A stretch of 64,000 nt of DNA from Eubacteriaceae bacterium UBA6119 (GTDB taxonomy: Bacteria > Bacillota > Clostridia > Eubacteriales > UBA1433): positions 703,259-767,258 of the forward strand of contig DIVZ01000005.1 of the NCBI GenBank assembly GCA_002423395.1, given 5' to 3'. Positions 17,072-25,492 of this stretch are shown here, one piece after another; position 1 is the first letter of the stretch; each line of letters begins with the position of its first letter. The notes beneath the pieces were generated by a model that saw only the letters and a list, made by a program, of their open reading frames with translations, was not told the origin of the DNA and did not search any database. The position numbers and the translations under genes are program-made.

Positions 17072-19225
17072 ATGGAAAGCATTATCAGAATACTCGCAGA
17101 TGAACTAAATAAAAGTGAAGAACATATTAAAAATGTTATATATCTCATCGACGAGGGCAGTACCATTCCATTCATCGCACGTTATCGAAAGGAAATGCAT
17201 GGGACGATGGACGATAGCGTGCTTCGTGACCTGGCAGATAGACTTAACTATCTGCGTAATCTTAGCGCGCGTAGGGAAGAGGTTAAGAAGGCAATTGCAG
17301 CGCAGGATAAGCTCACGGAAGTGCTGACGACTGAAATAGATAATGCAAAGACGCTTGCGGAGGTGGAGGATATATACCGCCCGTATAAACAGAAGCGCCG
17401 CACTAGAGCGAGCATTGCAAAGGAAAAAGGACTTGAGCCACTTGCTTTGACGCTGATGGGGCAGAGTGCAGAATTACCCGATATATGGGAGATTGCTACA
17501 GATTATATAAATACAGAAAAAGACGTGAATAATGCTCAAGAAGCGCTTGAGGGCGCATCTGATATAGCAGCGGAGATAGTGGCGGACAGCGCGGAAGCCA
17601 GACGACGGCTGAGGGAGTTTATATTTAGTAAGGGATATCTGACAGTCGCTGCGGAAAAAGATGAAGACTGCGTATACAGTCTTTATTATAAGTTTGAAAA
17701 GCCTTTATCACGTCTGCAGGGGCATCAGATACTGGCAATTAACAGGGGTGAAAAAGAGGGATTCCTCAAGGTCTCGGTGCAGATAGAAAGAGAGCAATCG
17801 CTGAGACTTATATGGGGCATGTTTGTAAAACCCGGCTCATGCGCGTCGGATTTTGTTCGCAGCGCAGTAGAGGACGGATATGACCGTCTGCTTTTTCCCT
17901 CTATCGAACGTGAGGTGCGAAGCACACTGACAGATACTGCGTCGGAGGGTGCAATACACAATTTCTCAATTAACTTAAAGCCCCTTTTAATGCAGCCTCC
18001 TATAAAAGGTCATGTCACTATGGGACTTGACCCGGGATATCGTAATGGATGCAAGGTCGCTGTGGTAGACGGTACGGGCAAAATATTGGATACCGCTGTG
18101 GTGTATCCAACCTTTGGTGAGCGCCAGAAAACGGAAGCTATCGCCGAATTGAAAAAATTAATCAATAAACATAAGGTGGCGCATATTGCCATTGGAAACG
18201 GCACAGCTTCGCGTGAAACGGAACAAATGACCTGCGAACTTATCGCGGATATGCAGGGTGTGACCTATATGATAGTCAACGAGGCTGGAGCTTCGGTGTA
18301 TTCAGCGTCCAAGCTTGCGGCAGAGGAGTTTCCGCAGTACGATGTAAATCTGCGTTCAGCCATATCAATAGCGCGAAGGATGCAGGACCCGCTGGCGGAG
18401 CTTGTAAAGATTGATCCTAAGGCGATAGGCGTAGGGCAGTATCAGCATGATATGCCGCAAAAACGACTAAACGATGCGCTTTGCGGTGTTGTTGAGGACT
18501 GTGTCAACGCAGTGGGCGTTGATTTAAACACAGCATCGCCTTCTCTTCTTCAACGGGTTTCGGGACTGAATGGAAGCACTGCGAAAAACATTGTTCTCTA
18601 CCGGGAAGAAAACGGAACATTCACTTCTCGCAAGCAGCTTTTAAAGGTGCCGAAGCTTGGTCCGAAGGCGTACGAGCAATGCGCGGGCTTTTTGCGTGTG
18701 CCTGAAAGCAAATCTGTTATGGATAATACGGGGGTACATCCCGAAAGCTATTCTGCTGCACAAAAGCTTATTGCGCTGTGCGGCTATACACTGAGGGATG
18801 TTGCGGATGGAAAGATTTCAGATTTACAGGAGCGAGTGGAAAAATATGGCGTAGCTAAAGCCGCAAGCGAATGCGCGGTTGGCATGCCAACGCTTGGAGA
18901 TATAGTAAAAGAGCTTATCAAGCCAGGGCGTGACCCGCGCGATGAGCTGCCTGCAGCCATGTTGCGTACGGATGTTATGGATATAAGTGATCTTGCTCCA
19001 AATATGATTCTTTCCGGCATGGTGCGCAACGTCATTGATTTCGGGGTGTTTGTAGATATCGGCGTACATCAGGACGGGCTTGTTCATATTTCGGAGCTTG
19101 CGGACAAATTTATCCGCCATCCTTCAGAAATGGTTTCTGTCGGAGATAGGGTAGAAGTTATGGTTTTATCTGTAGATCCTCAGAAGAAGCGCATATCTCT
19201 TTCAATGAAGCAGGTAAAGCAGTAA
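17072..19225 (+). CDS. tex: Tex-family RNA-binding transcription accessory protein
   Basis: This 717-residue protein is a full-length Tex. It has the N-terminal helical region (STIPFIARYRKEMHGTMDD), a YqgF-like nuclease-fold domain (VTMGLDPGYRNGCKVAVVD, near residues 315-333), tandem helix-hairpin-helix motifs (VGVDLNTASPSLLQRVSGL), and a C-terminal S1 RNA-binding domain (about 645-717; VDIGVHQDGLVHISEL). Tex proteins bind nucleic acid and affect transcription of some genes. The start follows AAGGAG. The gene is visibly richer in G and C than its neighbours and lies between tRNA-derived repeats, so it may have been acquired horizontally. Confidence 0.96.
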   Translation: MESIIRILADELNKSEEHIKNVIYLIDEGSTIPFIARYRKEMHGTMDDSVLRDLADRLNYLRNLSARREEVKKAIAAQDKLTEVLTTEIDNAKTLAEVEDIYRPYKQKRRTRASIAKEKGLEPLALTLMGQSAELPDIWEIATDYINTEKDVNNAQEALEGASDIAAEIVADSAEARRRLREFIFSKGYLTVAAEKDEDCVYSLYYKFEKPLSRLQGHQILAINRGEKEGFLKVSVQIEREQSLRLIWGMFVKPGSCASDFVRSAVEDGYDRLLFPSIEREVRSTLTDTASEGAIHNFSINLKPLLMQPPIKGHVTMGLDPGYRNGCKVAVVDGTGKILDTAVVYPTFGERQKTEAIAELKKLINKHKVAHIAIGNGTASRETEQMTCELIADMQGVTYMIVNEAGASVYSASKLAAEEFPQYDVNLRSAISIARRMQDPLAELVKIDPKAIGVGQYQHDMPQKRLNDALCGVVEDCVNAVGVDLNTASPSLLQRVSGLNGSTAKNIVLYREENGTFTSRKQLLKVPKLGPKAYEQCAGFLRVPESKSVMDNTGVHPESYSAAQKLIALCGYTLRDVADGKISDLQERVEKYGVAKAASECAVGMPTLGDIVKELIKPGRDPRDELPAAMLRTDVMDISDLAPNMILSGMVRNVIDFGVFVDIGVHQDGLVHISELADKFIRHPSEMVSVGDRVEVMVLSVDPQKKRISLSMKQVKQ

Positions 19226-19289
19226 AAAGTGTATATAACTATTTTTAATATACATATTAACAAATCACAATATAAAGCGTTAGAAATTT

Positions 19290-19431
19290 GTTAGACATGG
19301 AATGAAATAAGGAATAATAAACTGCGGCAAAACAACCATGAATTACCACGGTTTTATGAGGTTTACGTACCTCTGTCTAGAATTTTTTATCAGCAGGTCA
19401 GCGGTTCGAATCCGCTCGGCAACTCCTCCAT
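19290..19431 (+). repeat. tRNA-Thr 3' half with leader, copy B (putative att scar)
   Basis: The 29 bases 19389-19417 are identical to the intact tRNA-Thr gene from the 3' anticodon stem through the T arm. The acceptor end then diverges (GGCAACTCCTCCA). The upstream part matches copy A: GTTAGACAT at 19290, CTGC and AAAAC blocks, ATTACC, GAGGTTT, and CCTCTGTCTAGAATT at 19370-19384. The 5' half of a tRNA is missing, so this is not a functional tRNA gene. It marks the right end of a second segment (about 15.1-19.4 kb) carrying the ABC-F gene and tex. Confidence 0.62.
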
Positions 19432-19435
19432 ATAA

Positions 19436-19471
19436 AATTAAAAAAGCACTTAGATACGTACTTTTTTAATT
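19436..19471. terminator. Strong bidirectional terminator
   Basis: AATTAAAAAAG (19436-19446) pairs with CTTTTTTAATT (19461-19471), and AC/GT extends the stem. It has a T-run on both strands and serves tex (+) and possibly the DHHW gene (-). Confidence 0.75.
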
Positions 19472-19554
19472 AGTTAATTAATCTTTGCTTATATTTAATC
19501 TACACAACATTTTCAGCGATGCCATCTTTTGTATATTGTTATGTTGTTTGGTTA

Positions 19555-20778
19555 TTAGTTAAATGTGAATTGCTTACCATCATCTGTTTTATAGACTGAA
19601 GGATTATACAAAAATATAACTATATCAGGATTTGTTTTATCAATATATTTAATTAATGTGCTATCCGTATAATGTCTCAAATCGATTATATCAAGTTCTG
19701 AACATGACAATGAAAGAAATGGAGCAACCACACATGCAAAGCTATCTCGAACTAAAAGTATCTTTTTCCCCGAAACAAGTTTATTATTAATAACGGAACT
19801 AAGTGGGAAATCACCCCCTGTATAAAAACTATACGGACTTAAGGTGAAATAATCTCTTTTACTTATCTTATCATAATCGATTAGTGTATTTTCAAAGGAG
19901 CCGATTTTATCAATGTTTTTTGACGGTATTATATATTCTAAATTAGTTTCAAATTTTGGAGTAATAATTGAAATATCGTCTACTCCACCATAATAGAGAC
20001 CTACACGTTTTCCTAGAGAACCTAAAAACCAATTTTTCTTTACTTCAACATTGTAATTTTTAGGGTCATAAAGTTGAGTATCAATTTTAAAATTGTAATC
20101 AGAAACTAATTTTTCAGACAATTTTTCGGTTGCCCATAATCCTGCTTCTGGTTTCCAATGATGGTCGGTTTTAAAAAACATTTCAAAATGATTGATCTTA
20201 TTATCATGAATAATTTCCCTAAAATCCATGGTGTCAACACCTGAATTTCTGATTGTCTGCAGAAATTCATCCGCATCAGAATTTGTAAAATCATCCACAC
20301 CAGTAGGTAATTGGTTATCAAATTTATTTATCTTATTTGGTGCCTGGATATAAAGAAGAGCTATGTCTTTTTGTTTCAAATATGTATTTAGTTCAATTAA
20401 GTTTTGTGCATATTGCGCAATATTTTTCGATTTTGGATATACAAACACTAAATAATTGTTATTCAGCTTCACTACATTATACAATGGATTTGCATCAGCA
20501 ATAAACTTATTGCCTACTACATTATTGACTGCACCGTATAAATTAATATATACGTTCTTAGGATAGAGTTCCTTTTTAAAAAAGTCTTCTATTCTATTTC
20601 TAACATTAACTACTTTATCATAGCTTGTAGAATCTTCTTGCATTACATTATTACTATATCCCTTTATGAGTTGCCATGCTACTGGTTTTATGAATTTATC
20701 AATTGAAGCGTATCCGATTATTCCAATAAGCAAAACCAATAAAAATATGATTGCTGTTATTCTTTTTCTCATAATCAT
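19555..20778 (-). CDS. DHHW-motif (AlgX/AlgJ-like) O-acetylation protein
   Basis: This 407-residue protein has one N-terminal membrane anchor (about 7-24) and an extracytoplasmic SGNH-like domain. The family motif DHHW is at 205-208 (KTDHHWKPEAG), and a late RDSF block (ILLVRDSFA) probably holds the catalytic Ser. Proteins of this type accept acetyl groups carried across the membrane by an MBOAT partner and transfer them to a surface polysaccharide. That partner is the gene 34 bp upstream (20813-22207), and both are transcribed leftward as one unit. The target polymer is not encoded nearby. Confidence 0.88.
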   Translation of the reverse strand: MIMRKRITAIIFLLVLLIGIIGYASIDKFIKPVAWQLIKGYSNNVMQEDSTSYDKVVNVRNRIEDFFKKELYPKNVYINLYGAVNNVVGNKFIADANPLYNVVKLNNNYLVFVYPKSKNIAQYAQNLIELNTYLKQKDIALLYIQAPNKINKFDNQLPTGVDDFTNSDADEFLQTIRNSGVDTMDFREIIHDNKINHFEMFFKTDHHWKPEAGLWATEKLSEKLVSDYNFKIDTQLYDPKNYNVEVKKNWFLGSLGKRVGLYYGGVDDISIITPKFETNLEYIIPSKNIDKIGSFENTLIDYDKISKRDYFTLSPYSFYTGGDFPLSSVINNKLVSGKKILLVRDSFACVVAPFLSLSCSELDIIDLRHYTDSTLIKYIDKTNPDIVIFLYNPSVYKTDDGKQFTFN

Positions 20779-20812
20779 TTATTATCCCTTTATATATACT
20801 GTTATTATATAA

Positions 20813-22207
20813 CTAAAAATTAAAATAAATAAAAGGATTATGTGCTCCTTTCACAATAAAAGATATAGATACAACAAAAAGCATTATCATTATAACAGGG
20901 TAAATAAAACAATACACTTTGCTGTTTGAAAATTTCTTTTCAAGATATGAGAATGTTGGAATAGCACATAATACAGCGAAAATGAAATAAACAATATTAT
21001 TCTTAAAGTATAAGATTGCATTGGCATCTATTAAATTATTGCCATTTCCAAACAAATTTCTTATGTAATGCACAGCTGAGGTAAAGTTGGTAGATCTAAA
21101 GATTACCCAGCCCATCATAACAAAAAACATTGTGTAAATAGTCCCAAGCCAATTTAATTTTTTGTCTAAATTTGTTAACTTTTCAAATGTAATCAGAACA
21201 AAGTATAATAATCCCCAAATAAAAAATGTCCAGTTCGCACCATGCCAAACGCCTGTTAAAAACCAAACGACAAATAAGTTGAATATAAGTCGCCATTTCG
21301 TACTTACTCTGCTGCCGCCAAGTGGTATATACACATATTCGCGAAACCAAGTTCCTAAAGAGATATGCCATCTTCTCCAGAATTCCGTTATTGACTTTGA
21401 AATATATGGGTAGTTAAAGTTTTCTAAAAAATGAAATCCAAACATTTTTCCCAGGCCGATTGCCATATCAGAATAACCCGAAAAGTCATAATATATTTGG
21501 AAAGTATAAGCAAAGATTCCCAGCCAAGCGAAAACAACCGATGGTGATTGAACCTCAAAAGCTTTATCCGCTACCAAAGCCAAAGTGTTAGCTAGCAGTA
21601 TTTTTTTACTTAATCCTATTATAAATCGGCAAACACCTTCTGAAAAATAGTTGAATGATTCCTTACGATTAAGTATCTGATCAGCAATTGTATTATAACG
21701 AACAATGGGTCCTGCTATTAATTGAGGGAAAAATGAAATATATAAAGCAACGTTCATTGGATTATTTTGAGCTTTTCCGACATTGCGATACACGTCAATG
21801 ACGTAAGACATCGCCTGAAACGTAAAGAACGATATTCCAATCGGTAAAATTATCTTAGGAACAAGTATATCAGCTCCTAAAAATGTATTTATATTAACGA
21901 TTGTAAATACCAGATATTTAAAAACAAACAAAAGCCCAATATTGACGGCAACCATTAACGCCAAGGCACATTTTGCCTGCTTTTTATCAGCGCGAACCTT
22001 ATCTACCCATAATGCAAAAGCCCAGTTAGCAAGAATTGAGCCAATCATTATTAGAACAAAAAATGGTTCTCCCCATGCATAAAAAAACAGACTAACAAAT
22101 GTTAAAAAAACATTTTGCCATCTGCGATTTCTTCTGAAAAAAACATAATAAAAAAACAGTATAACAGGAAGGAAACCGAATAAAAAAATCGAGCTTGAAA
22201 ATAACAT
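20813..22207 (-). CDS. MBOAT-family membrane O-acyltransferase (AlgI/DltB-like)
   Basis: This 464-residue protein has about ten membrane segments. The MBOAT signature region includes RRWHISLGTWFREYVYIPLG (278-297) and the catalytic His322 in GVWHGANW. It would move an acyl (usually acetyl) group from the cytoplasm through the membrane to an extracellular acceptor, working with the DHHW protein encoded immediately downstream. This module decorates cell-wall or secreted polysaccharides in many Clostridia. No dlt genes are present, so a DltB role in D-alanylation is unlikely. Confidence 0.93.
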   Translation of the reverse strand: MLFSSSIFLFGFLPVILFFYYVFFRRNRRWQNVFLTFVSLFFYAWGEPFFVLIMIGSILANWAFALWVDKVRADKKQAKCALALMVAVNIGLLFVFKYLVFTIVNINTFLGADILVPKIILPIGISFFTFQAMSYVIDVYRNVGKAQNNPMNVALYISFFPQLIAGPIVRYNTIADQILNRKESFNYFSEGVCRFIIGLSKKILLANTLALVADKAFEVQSPSVVFAWLGIFAYTFQIYYDFSGYSDMAIGLGKMFGFHFLENFNYPYISKSITEFWRRWHISLGTWFREYVYIPLGGSRVSTKWRLIFNLFVVWFLTGVWHGANWTFFIWGLLYFVLITFEKLTNLDKKLNWLGTIYTMFFVMMGWVIFRSTNFTSAVHYIRNLFGNGNNLIDANAILYFKNNIVYFIFAVLCAIPTFSYLEKKFSNSKVYCFIYPVIMIMLFVVSISFIVKGAHNPFIYFNF

Positions 22208-22445
22208 TATACAAATACCACCAACAATTATTTAACTTTTAATAAATATTTAAATTTATTATACTAAATCGAAGTTAATTATACAATAATTTAAAATACA
22301 ACGATCAATAAATTATAAAGTTTGAAAAAATGAGTTATAAGCATACAAAAGGTGATATTATATAAGAATAAATACTTATAAAAAAGTAATATTACGCTCA
22401 AAGGAATTATGAAAAAAATATGTTAAGAATGAATAGGGACGATGA

Positions 22446-23663
22446 ATGATTAAAGAAAATAAAAAAAATATAATATTGATCTTTGCGCTTCTTTTAATGA
22501 TACCTGCCGCTATGAATTATGTATGGAGCATCTTGCAGCCATATATAATGACTTATTTCTCAATTGATTCAGCGAGCGCAAGCGTACCTGCAATGATTAA
22601 TATGGGAATTTTCCCGATAGGCAACATTCTGTCCGGAAAAATGCAGCAGAAAATTTCGGTTACAAAAATATTGGCGGCAAGCTGCGCTGCAGGAGTTTGC
22701 TCGATATTGATAATTTCAGCATTACCGCCATCTGCGTATCTACTGTTTACCGTATTATACGGAGTAATTTTCAGCCTTTGCTGCGGAGTTATATATAATG
22801 CTATTTTATCAACAGCACAAAAATGGTTTTATTATAAACTTGGGTCGGTAACAGGGCTTTTACTGTGCATGATAGGGATAAGCGGATTTTCTCTATCACC
22901 TTTATGCAGCTCGCTTCTTTTAAAAACGGGCTTATCAAGCACGTTCTTAATACTAGGAATAGTATTCGCAGTCATATACACACCTGCAATTTTTGTTATT
23001 AAATCACCGCCTGAAGGATATATAAAATCTCACAGTACTTCAGGAAATGAAAAGATTATGCAGTATGATTATACGGTTAAAGAAATGGTTAAAACCAGAT
23101 ACTATTACTTAATAACATTATCATTTATGTTTGCCGTACCTGCTTTTGCGTTAATTAATCCTATCTTTGTAATAACCGGGCTTGAGCGCTCCATTACATA
23201 TCAGCAGGCAATTGCGGGAGTTATGTTTGCCTCCCTAGCGCAATCAGGAGGACGCCTTGTTTTGCCGTGGCTAAGCGACAAAATAAAAAGAGAGCCTGCG
23301 CTGCTTTTAACATTTATTATTTGTGCGGCAGCTGTTATTATGCTCGCATTTGCAAAAGGCACGCTATTTATATTGCTTTTTATGATACTCGCATTTTCAT
23401 ACGGCGGCTTTATGGGTCAGTATCCTGCGGTATCAACCCACTATTTCGGAATAAAAAATGCCGGACTTAATTATGGAATTGTTATGCTGGGATTCAGCGT
23501 AGCCGCAATACTCTCGCCGTTTCTGGCAAAGGCTGTTTTAAAAACGCAAATGGGGACGTCTTTATCGTTTTTAATCGCGGGCTGCGCGTGCGCTGTGGGC
23601 ATGACATTAATTATTATACTTTATAAGTCCTCACTGAAAAGCTCGATAGAGGAAACTCAATAA
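22446..23663 (+). CDS. Major facilitator superfamily carrier, OFA-like
   Basis: This 405-residue protein has 12 predicted membrane segments. The halves are joined by a hydrophilic loop at about 185-215. The N-half pattern (SILQPYIMTYFSIDSASASVP, then MGIFPIGNILSGKMQQK) resembles the oxalate/formate antiporter (OFA) group of MFS carriers, which exchange small carboxylates. Substrate cannot be assigned. It stands alone with its own terminator and no linked catabolic genes. The start is ATG 22446 with AGGGACGATGA upstream, a weak ribosome site. Confidence 0.85.
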   Translation: MIKENKKNIILIFALLLMIPAAMNYVWSILQPYIMTYFSIDSASASVPAMINMGIFPIGNILSGKMQQKISVTKILAASCAAGVCSILIISALPPSAYLLFTVLYGVIFSLCCGVIYNAILSTAQKWFYYKLGSVTGLLLCMIGISGFSLSPLCSSLLLKTGLSSTFLILGIVFAVIYTPAIFVIKSPPEGYIKSHSTSGNEKIMQYDYTVKEMVKTRYYYLITLSFMFAVPAFALINPIFVITGLERSITYQQAIAGVMFASLAQSGGRLVLPWLSDKIKREPALLLTFIICAAAVIMLAFAKGTLFILLFMILAFSYGGFMGQYPAVSTHYFGIKNAGLNYGIVMLGFSVAAILSPFLAKAVLKTQMGTSLSFLIAGCACAVGMTLIIILYKSSLKSSIEETQ

Positions 23664-23701
23664 TATTTTAATTATTCAATATGGCAAAATAAAAAACAAT
23701 C

Positions 23702-23728
23702 AACCACGCATATGCGTGGTTTTTTTAA
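23702..23728 (+). terminator. Terminator of the MFS gene
   Basis: The palindrome AACCACGCATATGCGTGGTT (23702-23721) is followed by six T. The core is identical to the tRNA-Thr terminator. Confidence 0.85.
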
Positions 23729-23781
23729 TGATAGCAGAATGCTTATTTAAATTTTTAGTTTTTTAGTTTTTAAAGAATTAT

Positions 23782-24072
23782 TTACAAAATTTTAATACCT
23801 TCAACATCAACATATTTATGCAATAAAAATTTTCTTAAAACAAATTCTAATTTCATATTATCTTCTATTGCACTCTTATGTATGAAGACATTTATATTAT
23901 CAACTAATGTATGATGATATCCATTTGCATCCTTAGGCTCTTCATAAATTACTTGTGGAATTGCACAGCCGTTGAAATCGCCGCTTGCGGTTATTACAAT
24001 ATTTAAAGTAAGACAGTTTATATTTTTCTTTTTTAAATAATCCTTTGTTGTCTCGTTTATAATAATATTCAT
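23782..24072 (-). CDS. Small hypothetical protein, 96 aa
   Basis: This is a soluble protein of alternating short helices and strands. The plan (a helix ending YLKKK, a strand of small hydrophobic residues, GDFNGCAIPQV, then a strand INVFIHKSA) recalls HesB/IscA-like folds and the small CC/Se-motif proteins, but only one cysteine stands where a pair is expected. I treat this as a resemblance, not an assignment. The start ATG 24072 follows an AAGGTG. It has no operon partner. Confidence 0.6.
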   Translation of the reverse strand: MNIIINETTKDYLKKKNINCLTLNIVITASGDFNGCAIPQVIYEEPKDANGYHHTLVDNINVFIHKSAIEDNMKLEFVLRKFLLHKYVDVEGIKIL

Positions 24073-24231
24073 TTAATCACCTTATTAAATATATTATATT
24101 GCATATTATTATCTTTTGAATATTAATGTTATTCATTAAGATATATTTAATATACATAGAATTTAAATCTAAATTTGATACTTGCAATCATTTAATATAA
24201 ATTGTATTGTTTTGATTAATATAACATAAAA

Positions 24232-24259
24232 TTGACAATTATTGTAAGTAGGTTATAAT
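24232..24259 (+). promoter_or_regulatory. Sigma-A-like promoter
   Basis: TTGACA (24232-24237) and TATAAT (24254-24259) are separated by 16 bp, 41 bp before the start of the 135-aa membrane protein gene. Confidence 0.75.
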
Positions 24260-24299
24260 TTATATTATTAAGTTTATTATAATAATAAAGGAGAATACA

Positions 24300-24707
24300 A
24301 TGAAAGGGAAGCAAACCGGTTCGGTAGGATCTTTTTTCAGAATTTTATTATCGAATATAATAATATTATTTTTTGTTACTGCATGTGTTTATCAAGGAGT
24401 TTATAAGTTAAATAATTTATCGCCTATAGCGGAAAGAACAATTACAAAATTTGCAATAAATGCTGAATGGATAGATATTGTTTTATTTTTTTGCTCAGCT
24501 GTTTTATTAATTATTTTGATTATTTATTTTGATAAAGCAAAACTACAAAAAAGACGAAGAGATAAAAAAATAATCAAATTGGAAAATACAATAGAAGAAT
24601 TAAAATATAAATATGAGAATCCGCAGAAAAATGAAAACACGACTCAAATTGTTGAAACCGAATCAAATGAAGAGAATTTAGATACTGAAAAAAATAAATC
24701 TTCTTAA
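24300..24707 (+). CDS. Small membrane protein with coiled-coil tail
   Basis: This 135-residue protein has two membrane segments (about 13-35 and 60-82). A basic stretch (KAKLQKRRRDKK) and a charged helical tail of coiled-coil character rich in Glu and Asn follow. By the positive-inside rule the tail is cytoplasmic. I do not recognise the family. It has its own consensus promoter 41 bp upstream, a good AAAGGAG ribosome site and its own terminator, so it is a single-gene unit. Confidence 0.75.
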   Translation: MKGKQTGSVGSFFRILLSNIIILFFVTACVYQGVYKLNNLSPIAERTITKFAINAEWIDIVLFFCSAVLLIILIIYFDKAKLQKRRRDKKIIKLENTIEELKYKYENPQKNENTTQIVETESNEENLDTEKNKSS

Positions 24708-24732
24708 AATAAAATTATTTTAAAGCATTAAA

Positions 24733-24766
24733 AAATACAGCAATAATTATTGCTGTATTTTGTTTA
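24733..24766. terminator. Perfect-palindrome terminator between convergent genes
   Basis: AAATACAGCAATAA and its exact inverse complement fill 24733-24760 and are followed by TGTTT. It can serve both the gene at 24300 (+) and the one at 24782 (-). Confidence 0.8.
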
Positions 24767-24781
24767 TATTAATTATTTATT

Positions 24782-25186
24782 TCAATATTGAAGTTTTCTT
24801 GGCAGCGAAGCCGCTTGTTTTATCCAATCTTCTATTTGATTTTGCGTCGGAATTTTTCTTACTAATTTTTTTACTTCGTTTGTTTCAGACATTTTTGCAA
24901 ATAAATTTTCGGCTTTTCGTTGAGCTAATTCAGGTACGGTATCTACTCCGGCCGCTTCCAACAATTCTGCATATTCGCCGGCGATTCCTTTGATTCTGAA
25001 TAAATCCGCGTGATTTGCCCATTTAAGAATAAGCTTTTCCGAAATATCAGCTTTTTGTGAAAGCTCACTTCTTCCTTTTTTTGTAATGCAGGTTTCAAGC
25101 AAATCTTCTATTGAAGCAACACCTGCATCTTTTAATTTTGTTTCATAAGCTGCACCGATTCCTTCGATCATATCAAGTTTTGACAT
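24782..25186 (-). CDS. DUF4332 helix-hairpin-helix protein
   Basis: This 134-residue protein is made of two helix-hairpin-helix units. The first is IEGIGAAYETKLKDAGVASIEDLL (about 8-31) and the second RIKGIAGEYAELLEAAGVDTVPEL (about 63-86). This is the DUF4332 layout. Such repeats bind DNA in a sequence-independent way or mediate protein contacts; the biological role is not established. It stands alone, with a clear GGAGG ribosome site. Confidence 0.85.
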   Translation of the reverse strand: MSKLDMIEGIGAAYETKLKDAGVASIEDLLETCITKKGRSELSQKADISEKLILKWANHADLFRIKGIAGEYAELLEAAGVDTVPELAQRKAENLFAKMSETNEVKKLVRKIPTQNQIEDWIKQAASLPRKLQY

Positions 25187-25492
25187 AATTAATTCCTCCG
25201 ATAATCATCTCATTATAATTTTTTTAAAAAAAGCTAAAATCATATATCGTTAGCTATTTGTAGTGAATTTCAAAAATCTAATTAGTTTTTCTTTTACCTC
25301 CTTTTGCATTTCTTATTGATAATTATAATTGAAATTTTGCAAATATACAATATAAATATTGCAAACGTGTACATATGATAAAAAATAATTTATTTTTTAA
25401 TGTAAAAAAACCGCGCAGGTGCACGGTTAATTTATAGTTATAAATCTTATATAAGTCAATTAAAAGTATTGCACTTAAATGTATAAGACAAA
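25187..25492. other. Gene-free stretch, 306 bp
   Basis: It holds the upstream region of the DUF4332 gene and the terminator of the HpaB-family gene (25403-25428). Nothing else is recognisable. Confidence 0.4.
25403..25428 (-). terminator. Terminator of the HpaB-family gene
   Basis: On the minus strand AACCGTGC pairs with GCGCGGTT (one G-U pair) around ACCT, followed by TTTTTTT. Confidence 0.8.

Larger units (their letters stand above)
19226..19554 (+). other. Gene-free stretch holding tRNA-derived repeat B
   Basis: There is no coding frame. It contains repeat B (19290-19431), a strong bidirectional terminator (19436-19471), and then 80 bp of AT-rich sequence up to the stop of the minus-strand DHHW gene. 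Confidence 0.5.

Noticed and set aside
19389..19431. Third tRNA gene
   Set aside because: The 29-base match covers only the 3' anticodon stem to the T arm. No D arm or 5' acceptor strand exists, and the acceptor end differs.
23782..24072. Selenoprotein of the CC/Se type
   Set aside because: The frame has no internal TGA and only one Cys at the motif position, so no selenocysteine can be claimed.
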